Shown: positions 1 to 13,444 of the stretch, one piece after another
Layout: every line of letters begins with the position of its first letter
Numbering within the stretch: position 1 is the first letter of the stretch
Assembly: GCA_013400975.1 (NCBI GenBank)
Contig: WBMZ01012082.1
Span: forward strand, 62,001-126,000
DNA: 64,000 bases
Source of the DNA: Atrichornis clamosus
Taxonomy: Eukaryota > Chordata > Aves > Passeriformes > Menuridae
Reading direction: 5' to 3'
The notes under the pieces: generated by a model
What the model was told of the DNA's origin: nothing
The model's input: the letters and a program-made list of their open reading frames with translations, nothing else
Databases searched by the model: none
Position numbers and translations under genes: made by a program

Positions 1-126
1 ACAGGGAGGAGTGAAGACCAGGATAGCTGGAGGCTCGGTAGCACAGATAAAGCCCTGCCAAAAGAGACACAAAATTTCCTTCACTTCCTCTCTGAGAAGG
101 CAGCCAGCGTGGTGTGATCTTAATTT

Positions 127-375
127 CTTAGAATCAGAGAATCTCAGATTGTTTGGGCTGGAAGGGACCTTAAAGTTCATCCAGATCCAACCCTAGACCA
201 CCTCCCACTATCCCAGGGTGCTCCAAGCCCCATCCAGCCTGGCCTTGGGCACTTCCAGGGATCCAGGGGCAGCCACAGCTTCTCTGGGCACCCTGTGCCA
301 GGGCCTCCCCACCCTCACAGGGAACAATTCCTTCCCAATATCCCATCTAAACCTACTCCCAGTTTGAAGCCATTT
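127..375 (-). repeat. CR1 LINE 3' fragment
   Basis: It begins with the complement of the CR1 3' end (agaatcagagaatctcagattg, then ggctggaagggaccttaaag). It continues through the typical blocks ccactatcccagggtgctcc, ccatccagcctggccttggg and cagccacagcttctctgggc. The + strand shows the complement, so the element runs on the - strand. It is 5'-truncated, as most CR1 copies are. Confidence 0.93.
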
Positions 376-2839
376 GCTGAATTATTGGGCAAAGCACATC
401 TTCTGTTGCCTCAACACAACACAGAGAATTGTAGCTACAACATTGGGTTTATTTCGTGAGAGGATGGACCAGTGATTGTTGCAGCAGAGCCAAAACTGAA
501 GTCAGGCACATCTGAAACCTGATGGCTGCACAGCAATTTTCTGTCCCGTCTGCCACGTGGATCATTGCTGTGCTTTTCCTCAAGAAGGAACAAACATAAA
601 TCCGAGCAGCTTTTATTTACCAAAGCAGGGACTAAGGCAGAGATTTATGGACTGTGTCATCTCCTCTGGAGCAGAAAATAGACAGGCCCAGAGACAACCA
701 AGGGAAGGCACAACCTTCAGGAGTTTGAACTTGTTTGTTTGCTTCTGCACTTCAAATTTAATGGCAAAATATAAAGAAGTGGACAGGGAGGGTCTCACAG
801 CTATCTCGGAGTTGCTGAGAGCTGTTTTTACTCCATGAGTTAAAAAAACAAAAAAACCCCAAAACTATCAGAGAATAAATATCTGCTTGATTATGATCCC
901 TTGTTCTTTGGGTCACCCTCATCCTCTCCACAAATATGAGCTGTTTGCAGCTCTGCAAACCCTCGGGTTTCTGCCTCTCCTGACCCTTGGAGATGCATCC
1001 TTGGACGTGGTGTGTTCAAATGTCCAGACCGAGCTGGACATTTTTATTTTGGGCAATCTGCAGCAGAGATGAGGCTCTGCCCATTGGGATGCTCAGAGAA
1101 GAAAAGGTTTTCCTCAGGTCCTTGTTGCCCAGGGAAGGCCAGAGGGAGCAGTGCCTGCCTCATTTGTACAACACCCTTTTGTACAGAGATGTCCAGGGGC
1201 TCCTCCTGTGGAGCCTGGAGAGGCTGAGGTTGGATGACAGCACCAGCACGGGATGCTTGGGGATAGAACTGGCAGAAACTGGGGATTTTGCAGCCTCTGA
1301 ATCACAGCAAAATGAAGCAGCTGCCAAAAGCACCTCCTGTCCCCCCCAGCACAGCCCTGAGAGGATCTGACCTCGCTGGGGGAGAGCTCTTGGCAGGGAA
1401 GGGGGATGAGCAAGGGAAGCATCATCCTTCCTGAGGAACAGGGGAGGGAAAACACAGCCACCAGGCAATCTGCTCCTTGGCTTGGCTTGGAATCTCTGAA
1501 CCAGGCTAAAAATGGGGAGAAACTCTCCAGGAGAGGGGTGCAGGGAGTTAATTTTCCTGGTGGGTGAATACAGGGGGACAGAGAAGGTTGGGGAGCACAG
1601 GGGGGCCTGAAATGTGCACTGATCCACCCAAGACTTTTTGGGGAGAGTCTGGAGATTTCACTCGAATGAAGCACCCACGGCCAACGTCCCCATCTGTGGG
1701 GTGACATTTAATCCTGATAAAAGGCTTGCAGAAGACGAGGAGGGGGGAGCACAGCTCGGGGCTGTGCCTGGTTAATGTTGCTCACAGCATGAGGGATGAA
1801 GTTTTATGGATTCACAGCCAGCGGGTTGGAAGAGAGAAGGAGTCCAAAGCCAGGAATGTGCTCCTGAATGCATCTCGTAGAAATATTAATTGGAAAATGT
1901 GGATAAAGAAGGGAAGTGGAGAAGAAATTCCCACTGAACCTGGTGGAATGTGGTGTTTGCTCTCTGAGCTGTCCTCCCCCGGGATGGAAAGCTGGGAAAG
2001 GCAGCCAAATAAACTTTAATTTCAGTTAGTAAGACTTGCTACAGCTTAACCCACAACAGCTACTAGTTGGGATGTTAAAGGCATCACAACGATCTTTATT
2101 ACTAATTTTTCAAAATTTTTTTGTTATTCAATTTAACTGGTTTTAAATTAACTGTTATTTAATTGGTATTTTATTATTTAATTTTTGTGGCATTACCCCA
2201 TTACCAGAAAACGTAATTTCAGATCAGCACAGCTTCCCAACACCTCCTTGAGGATGTACAGGAATTCCCAGGGCACAAAACTGTTGATTTTTGTCAGGCA
2301 CGCGTGACCAGGCCCCACAAAAGGCAGGAAAGGATGGATGATATTCCCTGGGGAGCAGAACACTTCCCATCAGGCCGGAGGGTGGGAGGGACACGTGTGA
2401 GCCCCAGCTGCTGTGAGGGAGTTGGTGGCATTTGCTCCTCAGGAAGGAGCCCAAAGCAGTGACATTCCCAACGTGCACATGCCAGACTTTTGTTCTAAAA
2501 CACGTGATGCTTTAGAGAAAGTCTTGCTTTGACACAAAAAAAAAATCCAAGTTCTGCTGTGGCACACACAAAGCAGACGCATGAAAGGGTGAGGAATTTT
2601 TTTCCCAGGAGATTTTAACAAGCTCTAATTGCCATTCCCACTGGATATTTCACATTTGGGGAATTTGGTGTCTCCATAGCACGAGGAAACAGCTCCAAGT
2701 TTTGCCACTGTTTCATTGCAGAGCTTTGACAAATGTGGATTTTTTCCCCCAGCAGATAAAAGATCTAATTATGCCAGTTGTGAGACCTCCGTGAAAAAAA
2801 AAAATCATCATTCTCTTCCATTTGAATATTATTAATTGA

Positions 2840-3260
2840 TCCTGCTTGTATTTCATTAATTGAAACAGTTCACTTAAAACCAGGAGCCCATTAGGAGCCA
2901 TCCCATCTGTGGGTGGTTCTGAACTGCTCTTAATGGGATGTTCTGTGTTTCTGATGGATCTGAGCACTTCCAAGTGCTCTCCTCATTATCAGATTTGGGC
3001 CTCTTATGACTGTGGCGTTAATTATGGTGCAAAAACGAACTGCAGGCCAAAATCTGTAGCTAATTAGAGCCCATAATGGAGTGCCAAGCTTACCATTAAC
3101 GAGAGAGAAATGGAAATAGGGAGTTAATGTGAGAAAAAGGGGAAAGTGCTCATCCTCCACAACGTGGCACTGAGTGGCCTCACTCATTTGCTTACTTGTT
3201 TACCCTGATATTTATAATTAGCAAATGCATTTCACTCCCTCAAAACAAAACCCCCCTCGA
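2840..3260. other. AT-rich block, possible conserved noncoding element
   Basis: Within the HTR4 intron this block is rich in homeodomain-like cores (several attaatt/taattag), low in CpG, free of recognisable repeats and without a convincing open frame. Composition of this kind is common in conserved enhancers of birds and mammals, but nothing in one sequence proves conservation. This is inference only. Confidence 0.25.
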
Positions 3261-6200
3261 CTTTAAAGTTTGCTTAATTTCTCTCCTTCAGTGCCAAAGG
3301 TGCTGTAGAAAAATCAACTTTTACAGCATTAGCACCTCACAAATCTACAAGGGAAGGATTCAGCAGCTCTGGGCCACCTCCATCCTTTTGGTTGCTGTTT
3401 TCCAGCACCATTTGTGTCCACAATACCTAAATTCCAGGCTTTGGCTAAAGCTGAGCAGAACATCCTGCAGTGGAAAAGAGGGAAAATCAGAAACATTATC
3501 CAGGTCAAGCAGTTGAAAGGCAGAAGCAGAAGGAGAGTGGGAAAAGGGAAAAATGGTCAAATTCAGCACTGGAGGTGAGGGGGCTTGGAAAGGACCACAG
3601 TGAATTTCATGGATAGAGCCTGGCAAAAAAAAAAAGATAAAAAAGCAAGATATAAATGAGCACCTGCAGTCCCAGGGGGGAAAAAAATGATTGGGTGAAA
3701 TTCAGCAGGAGAAAGCAAAAAGGAAACAAGATGCTGAAGTGTTTGGACATTTCCTCTCAAAATCCTCTTTCAGGTGATTATTTGCCTGCACTTGTAAACA
3801 TCCTCCTTAGAAAAGATCCACATCTCCTGCAGACACAAAAATAAATGGGCTGGAGGGGGTTTTGGTCTTGGTTTACCAGAAAAAACGAGGTGAAATATGA
3901 AATTTGTGCATCAGCCAAAGGGGCAGCGGTGCTGGAGGGTGGGTGCAGTCATGGGCCCACCACCACTGAGGTTCATCCCTCCAGGAATCATTCCCTGGAA
4001 CTGGGAATGCCTTGGCTGTGTCCCCCTGGGATGGCCTGGGAACATCCTGGAGCTGCAGGCCAGAGCTGGTTTGTAGGAGGAGCACAGCTGAGGAAAACTT
4101 CCCTCAGGGATGATGGAACAATGGAAAAAGAAAGGAGAGAAACAAACACATTGATAGATGCTTTCTTTGTTTCCTGTGACTTGTCAGAGACAAAGCAAAT
4201 CTCTTTTTTCTCCTTTTTTTTTTTGTTTTAATGTTTCTCTCATTCAAGGGCTTTGCTGACTCGGAGCACTGCTAATTTTAAACCTGTGTTTCTGCAGGAA
4301 TCTCACAAAACGTCCTGAGGGCTGGATGAGGTGGGCTGGAGACAGATGTTTTTGAAAACCTCTGTAGTAAGGAGTGATGAGAGCTCAGTTCCAGCTCACA
4401 TGCTCTGAACAGCATTATTTGATTTAAGATAATTAAGAGATCCAGCTTAACTGCTCAGGAGTGGGAAAAATAAACACTTGTCGTGAGACAGAGACAAATT
4501 TGTGTTTAGATTTGACTACAAAGGGCTTTAAAATCCACATTGCTGTCATAGCCATAGAAATAATTTAACAATCCAAATGCTTCCCAAGATCTGGATTTTC
4601 ACTGCTGGGCTGTAATGGGATAATTGAACTTATTCTTATCCTGCTATAATGGTTTTCTACTGATGGCCAAGTGCAGAACGTCACTTTAATGATGGGAAAC
4701 AGGACAAATTCAGCCCAGAGTTACTGGGAGGTTTTTAATTTTATGGAGTCAGTGAACCCGGGAATGGTGAGAGAGGGACAATTCTGCACTCACCTTGGGA
4801 AAGTTCCATATGCAGCTGCATTAAAAGCAAATGTTTGGTGAAATTACCTTTAATTTGGCCTCTATGTGTTTGGTTTTTTTTTTCCAACAGAAGATCGAAA
4901 TGGAACAATGCATTTTGTTCACATTTCATTTTGACATTTGGTGTATTTCAGATTTAAGGATTTTGCTTGCCTCTTTCAAAGTGGAAAAATACCACAGATT
5001 AAAACAGTGAATTCCAGAGATTGTTGGATTTTTTTGTGTACACTCTCCTCAGTGTTTTGTTTCCCAGGGTCTCCCAGCTTTTCCAAAATGTCCGAAGTAC
5101 CTTTTAAGGGAGACAAAAGGAGGGCACTCAACACCACAGGCTCTTTCCTGAGCCCAGATTTTATTCCTGCCCCATTGGAATTCGATCTGTGTCATCCTCC
5201 CTGGGTGCTCCCAGCCTGGGGAAGGAATGGTGCCAGCCAGACCCATCCTGCACTTCCAGCACCTCCAGTTCCTGCAGGGATTGGTTACTGGGGGTTTGTG
5301 GCTGCCATAAAGCACAGAATTAAAAAAGACTTTTTTTCCACCTGTTCCTGAACTGGGAATGAAGCAGAGCAGATCCATCCCTGTCTGGGGCAAGTAACAA
5401 ACAATTACGCAAAGCTGTTCTCTGTTCCCCTGGCTTTTATAGAGGTTTGTGAATTCTGTGATTTGAATTGATCATTCTGGAACTGAGCAGATGGTGGAAG
5501 GCTGATTTCAGAGGGGTGTGTTCATTAAATAACTTCTGCCAAGTGATTGTTCACCACAATCCCAATTTGATATCAGGGAGAGTTATTTGTTCTTTCTCTT
5601 GTAAGCCCTTCTGAAAGAAGCAGAGCTTTGAGGAGTGGACACAACATTGAGGGTGAAGTTCCAGCAGTGGTGCTGCAAATATTCCAGAGGGGGAACCGCT
5701 GCAGCTGTGGGAGAAAGAAAAACGCAGGGAAAGATAAATTGTGGACCAACACAGTCGTCAGATCTTGGAAAAGTTTCAATCCTTCATTCCATTTGGAAGC
5801 TCAGTTCCACTTAAAATGTGGCTCCAGCCAACTTTCACTTTTGTTCAAACTCTTTCCACCGTCATAGGTGGTTGAGGATAATAATGGTATAAAAATATTC
5901 TATTAAAAATGGGACTCTCTGCTCAAGCAAAATGCAAATCTTCCCAGTTTATCACAGCTCACATAATTACATCTTGTCTTCCTCTGGTCCCAACAAGTCT
6001 TTACTGGGTGCTCCTGCAAATAACAAAAGGCTTTATGATGTAACGGGAGCCATCATCACCTACTCACCTTCTTCCTTGGAAATCTTGTTCCAGGGGGATG
6101 GGAGCTGGTTCCTGGGGAGAGTTTTTAGTTGTATATGAAGGAAGAAACGTATTTTGGAGTGTTTCATTTGGAGTTGGCCTTCAGCAACTGCCAAAGGAGA

Positions 6201-7683
6201 AAATGAAGACACAGGCAGTGAGTGTTCACTCACAAAATGCCCAATATCCCAGTGGGAAGATCAGTGCCCTGATAAAAGCCAGGAAAAGGCCTTGGACATG
6301 ATTTGAATCTGCTCTTTTCTCCTTTTTTTTTTTTAAATTTTTTATCTCATGAGAAGTTGCAGACTTGCTCCAGATCAGAAATGGGAAAAATACCTGAAAT
6401 TGAGAACTTGTGGAGAATGAGCAAAGCAAACAAAGCAGTGGGAGCAGCTCAGCACAGCATTATTTCAGTGACTTGGACACGTGGATTTTCTCTTCTGTTC
6501 TTGCATTCTCAGGGGGGCTTTAGAAACTCTGTCAGTGTCTATTTTGCATTTCTAATATAAAAATTATGAAAAAGATTTGCAAATACAATGAAAGTTGGTG
6601 GTTTTTCAGCTTTTTTGTATCGTTCATGTCAAACTTCCCGAGCCATTTGTGCACCCAGCTGGGACCTGAGGTACCCTGGCAGTACCAGACACACCAAAAT
6701 ACACGCCCCCATCCCAACCTCTGCAGCAACATTGACCTCTCAGGGTCTGAAGGTGTGTGGAAAATCTCTTTGTTATCTATGGACAAAATATCCTTCATTT
6801 TCTGGGCAGAGGGGGAATGGATTCAGTGGCGAAAGTCCTGGGGAGCCCAGAGTTAACAGCTCTCACCCCTCCCCTCACAAAACCCAGCCCAGGCACAGCT
6901 GCAGAACCTCCCCGGAGTGTCCGGGGAATGTCAGGACAGCAGGAACCACCTTCTGCCAGTCCCCAAAATGGAAGTAGTTAATAATGAAGCAGGTGTGCTG
7001 GGAAGGGATTATTAAACAGGGAGCAAAGGCAGCTGCACACCCTGGGTGGGAGTGGGAAGGCTGTGGCCTCCCTTCTCCTGGCCCCCTTGGGCAGTTTGGG
7101 GATTTATTTCATTTATGAGACCTCCTCATGACCCTCTGGGTAAAAATATTTCTCTTGCCAAGGTTAGAGGGACTCAGGCTGCTGGGGAACACCAAGCCCA
7201 GGGTTCGCTCAGAGCTTTGGGAAATGCAGGAGGTGCTGCCACACACATCCTTACCCCAGCAGGGACTGAGCTGTAGCTCTCCTCCCTCTTCACCAGTTTG
7301 TTATTTATGATCAATGTGATCCAAACCCTCAGAATTCCCATCCCTGTGAGGTTCAGGGCAGGATCCCAAGGGTTTGCTCGCCAGGACAGGACTGAGCAGG
7401 GCCTCAGGCTCCAGGAAAATGGTGCCTGGTTTTCATTACGGTTGGGGAAACCAAAGCCCAGCAATTTTTTGGCTTTGCTTTGTGAATAAATTGCCCAGGT
7501 TGGTGTGGGGGACAGCTCTGCAGGGAATCAAAAGTGGGAACATTGCAGCCACTGCCTCCTCTTGGAGTTTCCTCCCTGGCGTTTGCCAAGTTCCCAGTAC
7601 AATCTGGAGCTCCTGGTTCCGGGCCTGGGCCTGCGGAGGGCGAAACCCCCAGAGCTCCCCTCCTGTGCTGAGAGCTGTCCAAG

Positions 7684-7740
7684 CAGTTAATTAAGGAGTC
7701 CACGGGGCTGTCCTTAATTAAGGAGTCCATGGGGCTGTCA
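7684..7740. repeat. Two-copy tandem duplication
   Basis: A unit of about 29 bp beginning ttaattaaggagtccacggg and ending ggctgtcc is present twice in tandem. The copies differ mainly by cacggg versus catggg. Each copy carries a ttaattaa palindrome. It is a local slippage or duplication product inside the HTR4 intron. Confidence 0.8.
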
Positions 7741-10660
7741 GGGACAGCGGGAGATGCTGAGCAATTCTCTCCAAATTGGCCCGCAGCACAATTAAAGTGC
7801 CATTTGGAGGGTCTGCAGTGGTCTGCAGCAGGGGGGGCACGGCCTGCACAGTGTTGGGGTTTGTCGTGGGTTGGGGTCTCCGGGGAGCTGTCCCCAGCTC
7901 TTCCCAGAGGACGCAGAGGGCAGGGCCAGCCCGGGACTCTCTTTGTGACCAAGCACAAATCCCATGGAAAGAACCCATCAGAGGCAGCAAAGCTGAGCAG
8001 CTAATTTGCTGTGGGTAATTTATTTAATGCATTTAACCCTTTTAATGGTTTTTTTTTCCTCTCACATATTCTGGCTCCCTCAGATGTATTCATTTCCCAA
8101 ACCTACCTGGCTCCTTTCTCTTGGAGCCTTCAGCTCTCACAGGGAGGGTTCCAGTGCTGTTTTCTCCTTGCATTATGAGATAAATCCTTGGCCAATCCAC
8201 CAAATCCCAGGGGTGGGAGCTGAGGCACATCAGGTGTGTGTTCCTGCAGGTGAAGCAACTGAGTTTTAGTGCTTTTCTCTGAAATTTGCTCCCCATTGGT
8301 ACCAACAGCTGGAAAATGAAGTGTTTTCTCAGAGAGAGATCAGTGAAGGCACGAGGGGGTGAGAACAAAAGCAGGGCTGTAAAATCCCAACTTTTATCCA
8401 AGTGCCCTACAGCTGAACTCCCATTTGAAGGGAAAAGCTGCAGTGTCTGAACACAGCCCTGGGAACACAAAAGCCTGTGAGCAGAGGACTCCCTTACCAG
8501 ATTCCTGGAGATGCTGGTCATGTTTTTGAGGAATGCTGTGCCAGCACCTGGGCAATCCCTCACCCCTGTGGCACAGCTCTCACCCCCTGGGCAGGAATGC
8601 TCTTTCCTCCTCTCCTACCGGTGCTCTTTCCCCACAGGGTAAACAGCTGGAAGTGTTGACCTCACTGCCAGAGGCTTCAGACAGACACTTTGTGCCACAG
8701 GACATCCCGGGACACCTCAGTGACTCCTCCTTAGCCCTTAATGCTCCTCTCTAACAACCGGCGCCTGCTCTTGCTGCTCTTGCTCCACTTTCTGACGGCT
8801 GCACAACCAGGAGGAAGGTTTGGATCTGCGGATAATCCTGTCTGGAGTGAGCTTTAGTCCCTGTCCATCGTGCTGCTGAGCAAGTCTGGAGCTGCTCCCG
8901 GCTGTGTCTGCCCCGTGGATGGAGCAGGGGCTCTCCTGGCTCCCGTCCCGTGTCCCGTTTGTGGCAGTGCCATTCCCGAGGTCTCCCGGGTGGATTGTGT
9001 CCCACAGTGTCCCTGTCTGACTCGGTCCATCAGATCAAACCCTGTTATCACTCGTGTGGCCATCTCGTGGGAGTGTCTGTTCAGTGTGAGATGCCAAATG
9101 TCTCTTCTTGTTTCCGACATCAAGCCTGTAACTTGCTGGGAGCACATTTTTGGAATTCCCGATCCTTATTCAAAGGGATGGAGTTCTGAGGGATGTTGGA
9201 TGGAAATATCTGCACGTCCAGTGACCCGACCATGCTGGAACCCAGCATCCAGTGCTGGGAAATTCCTGCAGGAGCAAACACACACAGGCAGCGCAGTTGA
9301 TTCCCTGGTTTTCACTTTGAGGCTGCGCCTGAATTCCTGGAATTAACGGAGACACCATTTGTAGGATATTCACAGCATCTGCTTCAGACATTTCAGTGGC
9401 ATTGCAAGCACCTCAAGTAGGAGCCTAAATCCCAAGGAAACTCAGTGACTGAGGAAGAGGTGCATCCGGAGTAGTGACACCAAGTAAACTGATGTCACAG
9501 TATCAGTTTTTGAATATTTAGACAAAGTTCCTGGCCCTTTTTTTAATGATTATTCAAACAAATCCTGAGGCTGGCGGTCCTTCACTCTGCTAACAACAGA
9601 ACTGATATATTCTTCTATTTTCTTAAGCTTTTTTTTCTTTTGAATCTTTATTGTGATGCAGCTATTTCAGGTATGTCTTGGATGTTTGCTACTGAGAGAA
9701 ATAATATCTACACCTCTCAACACTGGGGAGAAAAGTCTCAACAGAGACCTGTTTTCCCTGGTGTGCATTTGAACTAGAGAAAAATATGTTTTTACAGTTA
9801 TTTTTGCATCTTTCTTCTTCTGGACCTGCTCAGAGGATTTTTTTGGTTCAGCTTTAGTGGAAATTCCATGGACGGCCAAGGGAAGATACCTGGGTTGGTC
9901 AGTGCCCTTCAGAGGGGCTGAGAGCAAGAATGATTAGAGTGAATTCCAGAAAAATGGGCTAAACCAGTTGGATTCCAGTTTAGCCATCACCTCACGTGTG
10001 CTCAGTCCTACAAAGCATTGACACCAGTGAGGGTAAATGCATATTATCAGCAAAGTAAACAAAATTCCTGCTCAGAAAGGAGTGGGGATGAGCTGAGGAG
10101 ATGGGCTGGGAGATAATGTGGAATTCTTACCACAGAATTCTGGTTTTCCAAAGCCTGCAAAAACATCAGGAAGGTCATGGCACCTCCAGAGGACACAACA
10201 CCTGCACAGCACTGCTTGGATGAGACAAACTGGAACTGGCACTACACTAATGATGACTTTCTCTGTTGATCTTGGTGTCATCTTAAGCAGGATCCACTTC
10301 CCAAGCCTGTCTCAAGTGATTCCCTAAAAGCACTGGAGACATTCAGGGAAGTGCCCCCAGCTCAGAGCACCCCCAGGGGATCAGATTTTCTTTGGTCTGG
10401 ACTCCTCTCGTGCCCAGCTCACCTCACACACCTGGAACCCAACAGCTTCTTGGTTTTCAGGGATTGCCTCGACTGCTCCAAACCGAAGATTTGGTTTCCT
10501 GTCACGGAGCCAAGCAGGGATTTGCACTTCTTCGTGTGGGCTCTGGGTATCTGGGAGGTGCACTGTCTGAAATGTGCTTTGAGGGGTTTTAAGATCTTAT
10601 TTTCCAGAAGTTTGTGATTTGAGCTGGCCCTAACAAATCCTTGTGCTTCCCCCCTCCCAG

Positions 10661-10748
10661 GTACACTGTTCTACACAATGGGCACCATCAGGAACAAGAG
10701 AAGCTTCCCATCCACAACGACCCTGAATCCCAGGAGTCCTGTTTCTAG
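10661..10748 (+). CDS. HTR4: HTR4 terminal coding exon (5-HT4(a)-type C-terminus)
   Basis: HTR4 is the Gs-coupled serotonin receptor 4, a seven-helix plasma-membrane receptor that raises cAMP. Alternative last exons give tails that change trafficking and partners. After a strong acceptor, the first base completes a codon begun in the previous exon, and 28 codons follow to TAG. The peptide starts YTVLHNGHHQEQEKLP and ends IHNDPESQESCF. It matches the human 5-HT4(a) tail, as I remember it, at nearly every position; differences include N for R after LH, and Q replacing L in two places. The end SCF is a type of PDZ ligand; in mammals this tail is reported to bind SNX27. Only this exon is in the window, and all transmembrane exons lie to the left. 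No other alternative tail exon was recognised upstream. The assignment is very secure despite the short length. Confidence 0.95.
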
Positions 10749-11925
10749 TCCTGGTCCCAGAGGAGGAACAGTCCAGCTGGAAGAACAGAAGCCTTTTAGG
10801 ATATCCCAAGGATTCACAGACAGCAGGGCTTGTGGAGAACTCATCCATCTGCATTGTCACGGTGCCTCCAGCACTGAATTCCCGTGGATGTCCAGCCGCG
10901 GGAGCTGGGTGGGAGCAGGGGGATGTCCAGCACGGCTGTCCCTGCGGGAGCAGCCGGCCCACGGCCGAGCCAGAGCCCTGCTGCAGAGGGAGTGGCACAA
11001 AGCAGGCCCAAAGCAGCCCCTGCAGGGACTCCTGCTGCTCCTGCCCAGCTGCCCTCTGGGCCAGGATGGCCTCAGCCATCCCCCTGTCCTGCCCTCCGGG
11101 AGACCACCAGGCCTGGCTGAAGCCCAGCAGGAGGAGCCAGGTCCTGCCCGGAGACCGGACACTGGCAGGGGAGAGACAGCTCCAAGTTTTCTCCAGGAAA
11201 ACGAGAGGAAATGTTGGATGCCCTCTGGTGGGAGCACAGCCCGAGCTGCTGGTCCCCCCAGCCCTGCAGAGCTCGGTGAAAGCTCCTCTCGTGTTTCCTG
11301 GCCAAGGCCGCTGCTGGGAGGTTCCCGGGATGTGGCGTGGGACCTGCAGGGACATCCCGGCTCTGCCAGGGCCCCGCTCCAGTGCTGCCATTCCCAAGGG
11401 ATGGGATGTGGCCCTGGAGCCCAGGGGAGCTGCCAGTGGTGCCCTCATCCTCCTCTGAGCAGACTTTGGGCGTTCTGGCCCAGCAGAAGGGTTGGCCAGG
11501 GGACAGAGTCAGCGTGCAAGGGATCACTAAGTGCCATCTGGGAAATGCACCATCCAAACCCTTTTCTAGCTGCACCGGGAAGAGCCACTCCCACTTACAT
11601 TTGCCACCTTTATTTTTCCATTTGTTTCTGGTCTCTTCCAGTCGAGGCAAGAATTTTGCAAGCCTTTCCAGTCTCCCCAGCTGCACATCTGCCTGCAAAG
11701 ATCTCATCCTCAGCTGCTTCCTGCATGTGGATGTTGCCATGTTCCTCGTGAGCTGCTTCCCCCTTTGCATGGAAGGGGTGGGCCAGGCTCTGGACTCCAC
11801 AGCTTTGGGAAAAGGATTTTCATGCAGGACCAAGTCCACGAGCCTCAACCCTTTTAGATGAAGATCTAGCCCGGAGATGCCACCCTGAGCCTAGAAAATA
11901 AAATTGTACTTTGTTACATTGTGTA
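10749..11925 (+). other. HTR4: HTR4 3' UTR
   Basis: The UTR runs from the base after the TAG stop to about 20 bases past the first consensus AATAAA. It is unusually GC-rich and stop-poor, so long open frames appear on both strands. These do not resemble proteins and lie wholly downstream of the receptor stop. The exact cleavage site is inferred; longer forms using later AT-rich sequence near 12.0 kb are possible. Confidence 0.65.
11897..11902 (+). terminator. HTR4: Poly(A) signal AATAAA, HTR4
   Basis: This is the first consensus AATAAA after the HTR4 stop. It is followed within 20-40 bases by T/GT-rich sequence (ttgtactttgttacattgtgt), as expected for a cleavage site. Confidence 0.65.
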
Positions 11926-13444
11926 ATCCTGTACAGATATTTTTAATGTAAAAAGAAAAGCTGACATTATTTATTATTATTTTTTATCAGGAACATGTGG
12001 TTTTTTCATTAAAAGCTTCTAGAGCAAGGAGCTTAACATTCTATGTATTATTATTATTTAGTAATATTTCTGTTGCTATGTGACAGGTATTTACTGTAAA
12101 CAGACAAATCCTGCTTGGAACAAACAAAAATGTTGCTCAGTAGGAGAAAGATTGTGCATGATATGAACAAGTGGCTTCTGACTTCTTTAAATCCTTCTTC
12201 CACATCCAAGTCACTGATAAAGCTTCACATAATTTTCCTTTAGGATTCAAGAGGACACTGGGCGGGAACAGCCCTCATTCCCAACGCAGAAAATTCCTGG
12301 CAGTTGGAAAGACACAAATTATTGGGGTTTGTGGTGGAAGGTGCTCGTGGTTCAGCATTAGGACCTGTTTGGCAGTGACCTGTATTTACAGGGTTTTATT
12401 TCCAAGAGAACTCATCCAACTCTACTGCTGACACCAGAACAGAGCAGTGAGTGGGGAAAAAAAAAAGGCCATTATTGAAAGTTTGGGAAAAAATCCATCC
12501 AGGGCTGCTCCAGTGCTGTGATCCTCAGCCTCTCTGGAAGTGCCCACAGGGGTTTGGTTGGGATTTGGGCACACGAGGCTGCAGAACAGCTTGTCTTGGT
12601 TTTCCCTCAAGTGTCAAATTTCTTTTAAAAATCCTTTAAAAAAGCTTTTCTCTGTCCCAAAATATTGGTGTGACATTTCCTGGGGCGATGTGGAACCAGC
12701 AGCACGGGGAGGCCGCAGTGAGGGCGTTCTGTGGTTCTGCTGATCTCCTTCAGGTGTTGTTTTCTCCTTTATTTTTATGTGCATTGGTTAAAGATCTTCA
12801 TTTGAAATGAACTCCTCAACACAGCAATTCCCCCACGGGCAACATTCCCAAGGCTCTGCCAACGGGAGCGGTGGCTCCCCAGCCAAAATGGTCAACAGCT
12901 CTGACTGGGAAAAAGGCTCCCATTCCAATGGGATGAAATTCCAACCATGAAAGGTCCATGTCCCGTGTCCCCTCCAGTTAATTGCTCCTTGGGCTCAGCA
13001 AACCTGTTGCAAACCACCAGGCAGCTCCTGCTCGATGAGTCAATCATCCCAGCAGTGCTTCTGGGAGCCAGCGACTGCCACTGTGCCATCAGTAATGGCA
13101 GGCTTTCCCTGGACAAGAAGGTGTCTCATGGAAAGGACCCACTCTGGATTTCCTTTGCTAAAGGTGGCTGCTCCTGGAGCCTCCAAGTTCAGCTTCCCCC
13201 CGACCATCTTGGCTGGTGGTGCCAGTCTGTGCCTGTGCTGAGTGATGTGTGGTGCATTGGCTGTTCCTAAAAATAAAGACTCTTCTCTGGACATGGCAGT
13301 GAACTCCAGCTCAGGCTCATTTCTGGTGCTGTTCCCCCTGAAAACACGGGATGTGGCCGAGTTACACTTCCCAGCTGCCTCACAAGAGACTCCAGGAGCT
13401 GTAACAGGGAGAGGGAATCTGCCCCTCTTTGCTTTTTCCAACAA

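Larger units (their letters stand above)
1..10660 (+). other. HTR4: Last intron of HTR4 (3' part)
   Basis: The stretch ends in a pyrimidine-rich acceptor (cttcccccctcccag) directly before the terminal HTR4 coding exon, so it is read as the 3' part of the intron before that exon. The exon that encodes transmembrane segments 6-7 was looked for and is not here, so it must lie left of the window. The stretch holds one CR1 fragment near the left edge, AT-rich blocks at about 2.0-2.2 kb, 2.8-3.3 kb and 4.4-4.7 kb, and a small tandem duplication near 7.7 kb. The open frames here are short, match no family I know, and have no supporting splice structure. The intron assignment is inference from gene structure. 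Confidence 0.8.

Noticed and set aside
10072..10281. Possible extra HTR4 tail exon near 10.15-10.27 kb (+ frame ending HYTNDDFLC)
   Set aside because: It does not match any known receptor tail and lacks a convincing acceptor on the + strand.
10678..11848. Long open frames on both strands (357 codons +, 272 and 258 codons -) at 10.6-11.85 kb
   Set aside because: They overlap the HTR4 stop and GC-rich 3' UTR, have low-complexity Pro/Ser/Gly content, and read open in several frames at once, which is a composition effect.
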